A stretch of 64,000 bases of DNA, taken from NCBI GenBank assembly GCA_035048485.1, contig CM068581.1:12420864-12484863 (forward strand). The letters run 5' to 3'. A model generated the notes under the pieces. It worked only from the letters and a program-made list of their open reading frames with translations, ran no database searches and was not told the DNA's origin. Positions 59,201 to 64,000 of this stretch are shown here, piece after piece (position 1 is the first letter of the stretch; every line of letters starts with the position of its first letter). A program made the position numbers and the translations under genes. This DNA is from Pteria penguin. Lineage: Eukaryota; Mollusca; Bivalvia; Pterioida; Pteriidae.

Positions 59201-60125
59201 AGTAACCCATGTCTGGAATGGTAACGAAATATCTGATTGCTGTAACCCATGTCTGGGATGGTAACAATGTGTATGATTGCTGTAACCCATGTCTGGGATG
59301 GTAACGATGTGTATGATTGCTGTAACCCATATCTTGGATGGTAACGATGTTTATGATTGCTGTAACCCATGTCTGGGATGGTAACGATGTATATGATTGC
59401 TGTAACCCATGTCTTGGATGGTAACGATGTGTATGATTGCTGTAACCCATGTCTGGGATGGTAACGATGTTTATGATTGCTGTAACCCATGTCTGGGGTG
59501 GTAACGATGTATGTGATTGCTGTAACCCGTATCTGGGATGGTAACGATGTGTATGATTGCTGTAACCCATGTCTGGGATGGTAACGATGTGTATGATTGC
59601 TGTAACCCATGTCTGGGGTGGTAACGAAATATCTTATAGCTGTAACCCATGTCTGGGATGGTAACGATGTATATGATTGCTGTAACCCATATCTGGGATG
59701 GTAACGATGTTTATGATTGCTGTAACCCATGTCTGGGATGGTAACGATGTTTATGATTGCTGTAACCCATGTCTGGGATGGTAACGATGTATGTGATTGC
59801 TGTAACCCATGTCTGGGAAGGTAACGATGTATATGATTGCTGTAACCCATGTCTGGGAAGGTAACGATGTATATGATTGCTGTAACCCATATCTGGGATG
59901 GTAACGATGTTTATGATTGCTGTAACCCATGTCTGGGATGGTAACGATGTATATGATTGCTGTAACCCATGTCTGGGATGGTAACGATATATATGATTGC
60001 TGTAACCCATGTCTGGGATGGTAACGATATATATGATTGCTGTAACCCATGTCTGGGATGGTAACGATGTGTATGATTGCTGTAACCCATGTCTGGGATG
60101 GTAACGATGTATGTGATTACAGTAA
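56205..60125. repeat. 40-bp satellite array, ~98 copies
   Basis: The consensus unit is TGATTGCTGTAACCCATGTC then TGGGATGGTAACGATGTATA. The period is 40 bp with very few indels; single 39-bp units occur near 57039 and 57839. Within a unit, GTAACCCATGT and GTAACGATGT suggest an ancestral ~20-bp dimer. Marked variants recur at long spacing. The unit with AACGAAATATCTTATAG is at about 56508, 57466, 58746 and 59626. The 39-bp units are about 800 bp apart, and the CGTATCTGG units near 58631 and 59511 are 880 bp apart. The minus strand lacks stops in all frames, producing ORFs up to 398 codons with a 40-residue period; these are a by-product of repeat length. Confidence 0.97.
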
Positions 60126-60200
60126 CCCATGTATCTGATTGCAGTAACCCATATCTGGGATAGCAACAGTGTATCTGTGAATTGCAGTAACCCTGAGTAT
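60126..60200. repeat. Decayed right edge of the 40-bp satellite
   Basis: 'GTATCTGATTGCAGTAACCCATATCTGGGATAGCAACAGTGTATCTGTGAATTGCAGTAACCC' contains two or three mutated units. The array ends at about 60192 against the TIR element. Confidence 0.85.
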
Positions 60201-60314
60201 AATAATGTATTCTTACCCGACTCGTCTGTTTGACGTTTTCCGTATTCGGGTTAGGCTACAAGATCCCTAGTTCGACGCTTTAGCGCAAAGCGAACACAAT
60301 TTACGTTCAGCACA

Positions 60315-60382
<68 letters not shown>

Positions 60383-60707
60383 GTTGACTCTTACCATTTC
60401 TGTAGTTAATCCCTTATAGATGTCATGAAATATTGCACATTCCACCTGAGATACAAGATGTCATGGGATTTATAAAGGATTAATCGCAAAAATGGTCAGA
60501 ATTAATATGACTTGATATATTTCGACCGAAATTATGTAATCATAAGAACATAAACTTGTGCTGGAGTTGTACGGACGATCTAGTGAGAATTGTCGGATCT
60601 AAGCCTGAGACTTGGATCTGACATCTCGGATTAAGGGCGGGCTTGCAGCCCTAATCCTACAACTGAACACGTCATAATAGCAACGAGTCGGACAGGGGTA
60701 CATTATT
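60201..60707. mobile_element. TIR element adjoining the satellite
   Basis: The left tip AATAATGTATTCTTACCCGA then CTCGT (60201-60225) is matched in inverse by ACGAGTCGGACAGGGGTA then CATTATT (60683-60707), with a few differences. Inside are 'GCGAACACAATTTACGTTCAGCAC', the (TG)n at 60317 and, inverted, 'GATTACATAATTTCGGTCGAAATATATCAAGTCAT'. The same internal modules appear at 61861-62262. Confidence 0.55.
60317..60379. repeat. (TG)n microsatellite
   Basis: 31 uninterrupted TG dinucleotides. The His/Thr ORF on the minus strand is its shadow. Confidence 0.95.
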
Positions 60708-60726
60708 ATTATTATTATTATCATCA

Positions 60727-60775
<49 letters not shown>
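60701..60775. repeat. (ATT)n microsatellite
   Basis: About 24 ATT trinucleotides with a short ATC interruption at 60720-60729. Confidence 0.95.
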
Positions 60776-60928
60776 CAATCGGTTATTAAGTTATGACATA
60801 ATTTAAGTATCACTATGTCAGACAGCAGCTGTATGGAATACGACGCAAATCCATTTCATGAACCTATATGTTAATTTTTCATTTGAAGAACCATAAGCCA
60901 CAATAATTTCATATCTGCATGCATAATC

Positions 60929-61125
60929 CTAGTCATGCGCGGATCCAGAGAGAGAAATGGACTAGGGGGTCTGGACCCACCCTGAAATTCGGCGAAAATT
61001 ACTTTTATGAATTTTTCGATGCAAATGAGTAATTGTACACACAAAAACATGGGTGGACACCCTATCGGAAAATTCATTGGGATGGAGCCACTCTCGACAA
61101 AATTTCTGGATCCGCGCTTGCTAGT
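60929..61125. mobile_element. MITE with GCGCGGATCCAGA tips
   Basis: GCGCGGATCCAGA (60937) is matched by the inverted TTTCTGGATCCGCGC (ending 61117). Similarity extends outward to CTAGT/CTAG. It resembles the CAGTGGCGGATCCAG family at 25124 but is more diverged. No sure target duplication. Confidence 0.65.
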
Positions 61126-61289
61126 GATATGTAGTATCGCACCTGTTCAAAATGACCTCGCACTTGTTCACGACGATAGGAACCCCTGACAGTATTTCTG
61201 ACATGCACATACAAAGGGACAACTTTTGACAAAAATTTCTGATGAGATACCACAAGCCACAGTGACTTAATATTAAATACAAAGCAGGT

Positions 61290-61294
61290 CTATC

Positions 61295-61325
<31 letters not shown>

Positions 61326-61334
61326 CTATCTATC
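61290..61334. repeat. (TCTA)n microsatellite
   Basis: About 11 TCTA units with one TTTA interruption. Confidence 0.95.
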
Positions 61335-61400
61335 CAATATATGTACATGTACCTATGAACTTGATTCATAAGTAAAATACTTTGAATTTTTAAATCACAA

Positions 61401-61490
61401 CAAGGTCATTCTGGAAGAGTGTCATTAAACCACAAGGTCATTCTGGAAGAGTGTCATTAAACCACAAGGTCATTCTGGAAGTATGTCGCT
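61401..61490. repeat. 32-bp tandem repeat, 3 copies
   Basis: CAAGGTCATTCTGGAAG starts at 61401, 61433 and 61465; the first two units are identical (…AGTGTCATTAAACCA). Confidence 0.92.
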
Positions 61491-61860
61491 AACATTCACA
61501 AACTAGTCCAAGAATTTGTCAGGTTAGGAACCAATGGTTTGGAATATGATCTACCAAAGATTTTATGCATGGATGTGCGACATGTCGGCCGCATGTTTCC
61601 ATTTCATTATTTATTCGCAGAATATTTGAACAGGGAGTTTAAGTCAAGGTTTTGCTTTATGTACGTGTTATTGTGCTTCATAATGTGTTATGTCGACTAT
61701 GTTGACTCGCATCATCTTGAAAATCCGGGTCAGTAAAGAGGTCGGATCGATCGAAATGAATCATTAAGCTCTAGACGTAGAAAGATGGAACAGGTTTACT
61801 ACAAAATGGTACCCCTACCCGACCTGTTGCCATTCGACGTATTCACTTGTCGGTTTAAGT

Positions 61861-62262
61861 CTACAATGCCACCCCATTCTTCAGGGGAGAGTGAACACGG
61901 TTCAAGTTCAGCATATTTTTTCTTAATTCTCATGATTACATCATAATTTCGGCTAAAACATATCAAGTCATGTATTTAAAACTGTTACTATAAACCGTGA
62001 GAACTTCCGGTCACAACGCGTACTACGTTTTCTTTGTTTGAAATTAGGCTCCTAATATGTACTTCAATACCACCCCATTCTTCAGGGGAGAGCGAACACG
62101 GTTCAAGTTCAGCACATTTTTTCTTAATTCTCATGATTACATCATAATTTCGGCTAAAACATATCAAGTCATGTATTTAAAACTGTTACTATAAACTGTG
62201 AGAACTTCCGGTCACAACGCGTACTACGTTTTCTTTGTTTGAAATTAGGCTCCTAATATGTA
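61861..62262. repeat. Recent 201-bp tandem duplication
   Basis: 61861-62061 and 62062-62262 are nearly identical, with only a handful of substitutions, several of them in the first 30 bp. The unit contains 'GAGAGYGAACACGGTTCAAGTTCAGCA' and 'GATTACATCATAATTTCGGCTAAAACATATCAAGTCAT', shared in diverged form with the TIR element at 60201-60707. Confidence 0.92.
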
Positions 62263-63495
62263 CTTTTAAAAAAAGGAAAAACCGTATATGAAATCGTATG
62301 TATATCGTGGAATTTCATTTGTACGGGATAGCGAGCAACTTCACCATTAACATGTAATCATGTGTTATGAACTGTAATAGTAAATTATAGAAAATAAAAA
62401 TTAAAATAATAATAATGATGACAATAATAATAATAAATAAATTAATTAATAAACATACGTTTCCACATGTGTTTCCCATGCAAGGAGCGTCCTTGTAATT
62501 GAAAAATGAAATCAATACCAACCACATCACTGTAAAATACTCGAATAGTTTTCATTTTTTTTTTTTTAAATTGTAACCAACTAATTTAAAAATTTCTCTA
62601 TACAAAAACGGTACCGCTCCGGACCTACTTTCATAACCGTGGATCATCCCTGGACAGATACGACCATATGGGCAACGATACTTTTAAGGGCATTAAGGAT
62701 TTTCTGATTCATGCCAAGTTTTATCAGAATCCGTCCATTTTATCTGAATAAAAAGTTCATCAAAGCTTTATACATCTATAACTTACAGTCTTGTACACGC
62801 CCCTTCCTTATATACATGTATAAAAATTGCTAGTCAGGTCATTAATTCGACCAATTCCAATCGATCACCGATTCAGGTTTTTGGTAATCAGAAAGCATGT
62901 AAATATCTCAGTGAGAGATAATTTCCTTTAGCTGAAAAATTGCTGGACTGCCAATCACTGGTTCCAAATACGAATTTCATCAGCGAAAAAAAAAAAAAAA
63001 ATCAGATACCATTAGTTTTTTTTTTTGTTAATAATTACACCCAGTCTGAAGAATAAGATTTTCAAATGAGGGCACCCTCTTTGGCACACTTATGTCTATG
63101 GATACACAACCTTTTGACAGATCAGAATAAAAAAAACCAAAACAACCCCCCTCCCCAAACAAACAAAAAAAAAATATCCTGGAACCGCACAGGAAATTGA
63201 CAAGTATGTGGAAAAGATCAATACGAATGAAGAAAATATCAACATCAAACAAAATAAAGGGATCTGAAATTTCAATACACATTGTACTCCCCCTTCTGTC
63301 GCGTATCACACAACTTCCTTTTAACCACAACTACAAGCAAGTGGATTCGAAGTAGTGGAATAATATATTATGTATAGACTTCATATACCACGTATCAGTT
63401 CTGTTTGCGTGATTAGAAAGTGTACCGACTAAAAGATTTAAATGAATCATCTCATGGGACCCTCTCACTGTTGATAGTTCTTATTTGTCTTAATT
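62263..63495. other. AT-rich intergenic sequence, nothing recognised
   Basis: Contains short (AAT)n-like runs (62395-62455), poly-T and poly-A tracts, and a C-run/A-run junction at 63137-63177 that is the reverse of the T/G tracts near 14 kb. No gene or defined element. Confidence 0.6.
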
Positions 63496-64000
63496 TTTAT
63501 CCCCCCCCCCGCAAACGAAGCTTGGGTGGGGGTATATTGGAATCACCTTGTGCGTCTGTCCAGAAAACTTTACTTGGTCGTAACTTTTGAACCAAAAGAG
63601 ATGGGGCCTTCATACTACACGTGTATTTCTTCTGGCAAGACCTTTCTGTCGGTACCAAAATTTTTGACCTCGTGACCTTGACCATGACGTTTGAGCCATT
63701 TAAATCTAACCCTGACCATTACTTTTCAACCAAAAGAAATGGGGTCTTCATAATACACGTGTATTCCTTATATGAAGACCTTTCTGTCAGTACCAAAATT
63801 GTTGGCCCTGTGAACTTGACCTTAACGTGAAAAACTTTAACCTTGGCCATAACGCTTACACGAAAAGAGATTAGGAATTCATAATACACATGTGTATTCC
63901 ATGTAGGAAGACCTTTCTATCGGTTCCAAAATTTTCGACCCCATGACCTTGACGTTTGACCTACTTTTGAACACTTTAACCTTAGCCATAACTTCTTATC
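63496..64000 (+). mobile_element. Core-repeat element, cut by window end
   Basis: The start 'CCCCCCCCCCGCAAACGAAGCTTGGGTGGGGGTATATTGGAATCACCTTG' and cores with 'AACTTTTGAACCAAAAGAGATGGGGCCTTCATACTACACGTGTATT' match the element at 27035-27740. Units start near 63580, 63713, 63847 and 63980 (about 134 bp). Its 3' end lies beyond the window. Confidence 0.7.

Noticed and set aside
56205..60125. Interstitial telomere sequence (TAACCC once per unit)
   Set aside because: A single hexamer per 40-bp unit with no tandem TTAGGG run is most likely coincidence.
56455..60166. Long minus-strand ORFs (up to 398 codons) with a 40-residue repeat
   Set aside because: All three minus frames are open because the 40-bp unit has no stop and 40 is not a multiple of three. 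There is no codon bias, start context or non-repetitive domain. This is satellite DNA.
55862..60200. CRISPR array
   Set aside because: Direct tandem copies without unique spacers, in a eukaryotic genome, with decaying edges.

Overview
This is a 64 kb piece of an AT-rich animal nuclear genome. It is most likely from a bivalve mollusc. The evidence is intron-rich gene structure with canonical GT/AG splice sites, tRNA-derived SINEs with (ATCA)n or (AACC)n tails, and an element with ~160-bp tandem core repeats next to a (TG)n tract that resembles the bivalve 'pearl'/BIV160 type. Abundant 'ACCTTGACC' core-repeat arrays fit the same picture. There are no operons, CRISPR arrays or prokaryotic features. 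The species cannot be fixed from sequence alone.

Only one protein-coding gene can be supported: a MAP1-family (MAP1A/B/S, Drosophila Futsch) microtubule-associated protein on the + strand. Four coding exons (16526-16673, 32677-32769, 47700-47872, 49317-53156) join in frame through GT/AG junctions into a predicted protein of 1417 residues (1416 if the second Met is used). It has the MAP1 N-terminal region with a metallo-beta-lactamase-like fold, a basic Lys/Pro/Ser/Thr-rich segment, a long acidic disordered middle with DPF and NPF motifs, a second basic segment, and the conserved MAP1 light-chain C-terminus. The last exon carries about 90% of the coding sequence. Introns 1 and 2 are about 16.0 and 14.9 kb.

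Layout. 1-16.4 kb is intergenic and packed with repeats: core-repeat arrays, a LINE reverse-transcriptase relic, SINEs, a MULE-like MITE family, a ~1 kb hAT-like TIR element, and a near-perfect 104-bp palindrome beside a G21 run. 16.5-53.2 kb is the MAP1 gene. Its introns hold minisatellites, full-length SINEs with target-site duplications, MITEs and several core-repeat arrays. 53.2-55.3 kb is 3'UTR and downstream sequence with three AATAAA signals. 55.3-60.2 kb is an array of about 100 copies of a 40-bp repeat, homogeneous in the centre with decayed edges, and with 800-880-bp higher-order blocks. 60.2-64 kb holds a TIR element, microsatellites, a recent 201-bp tandem duplication and a core-repeat array that runs off the window.

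The most interesting non-genic signal is that several unrelated ~125-165-bp core-repeat families end in a small hairpin followed by CTTGTT. This suggests one Helitron/Helentron-like mobilisation system using many different cores. The same families carry many copies of TCAAGGTCA, the estrogen-related-receptor/SF-1 type site. All homology statements come from reading the sequence; no database search was run.
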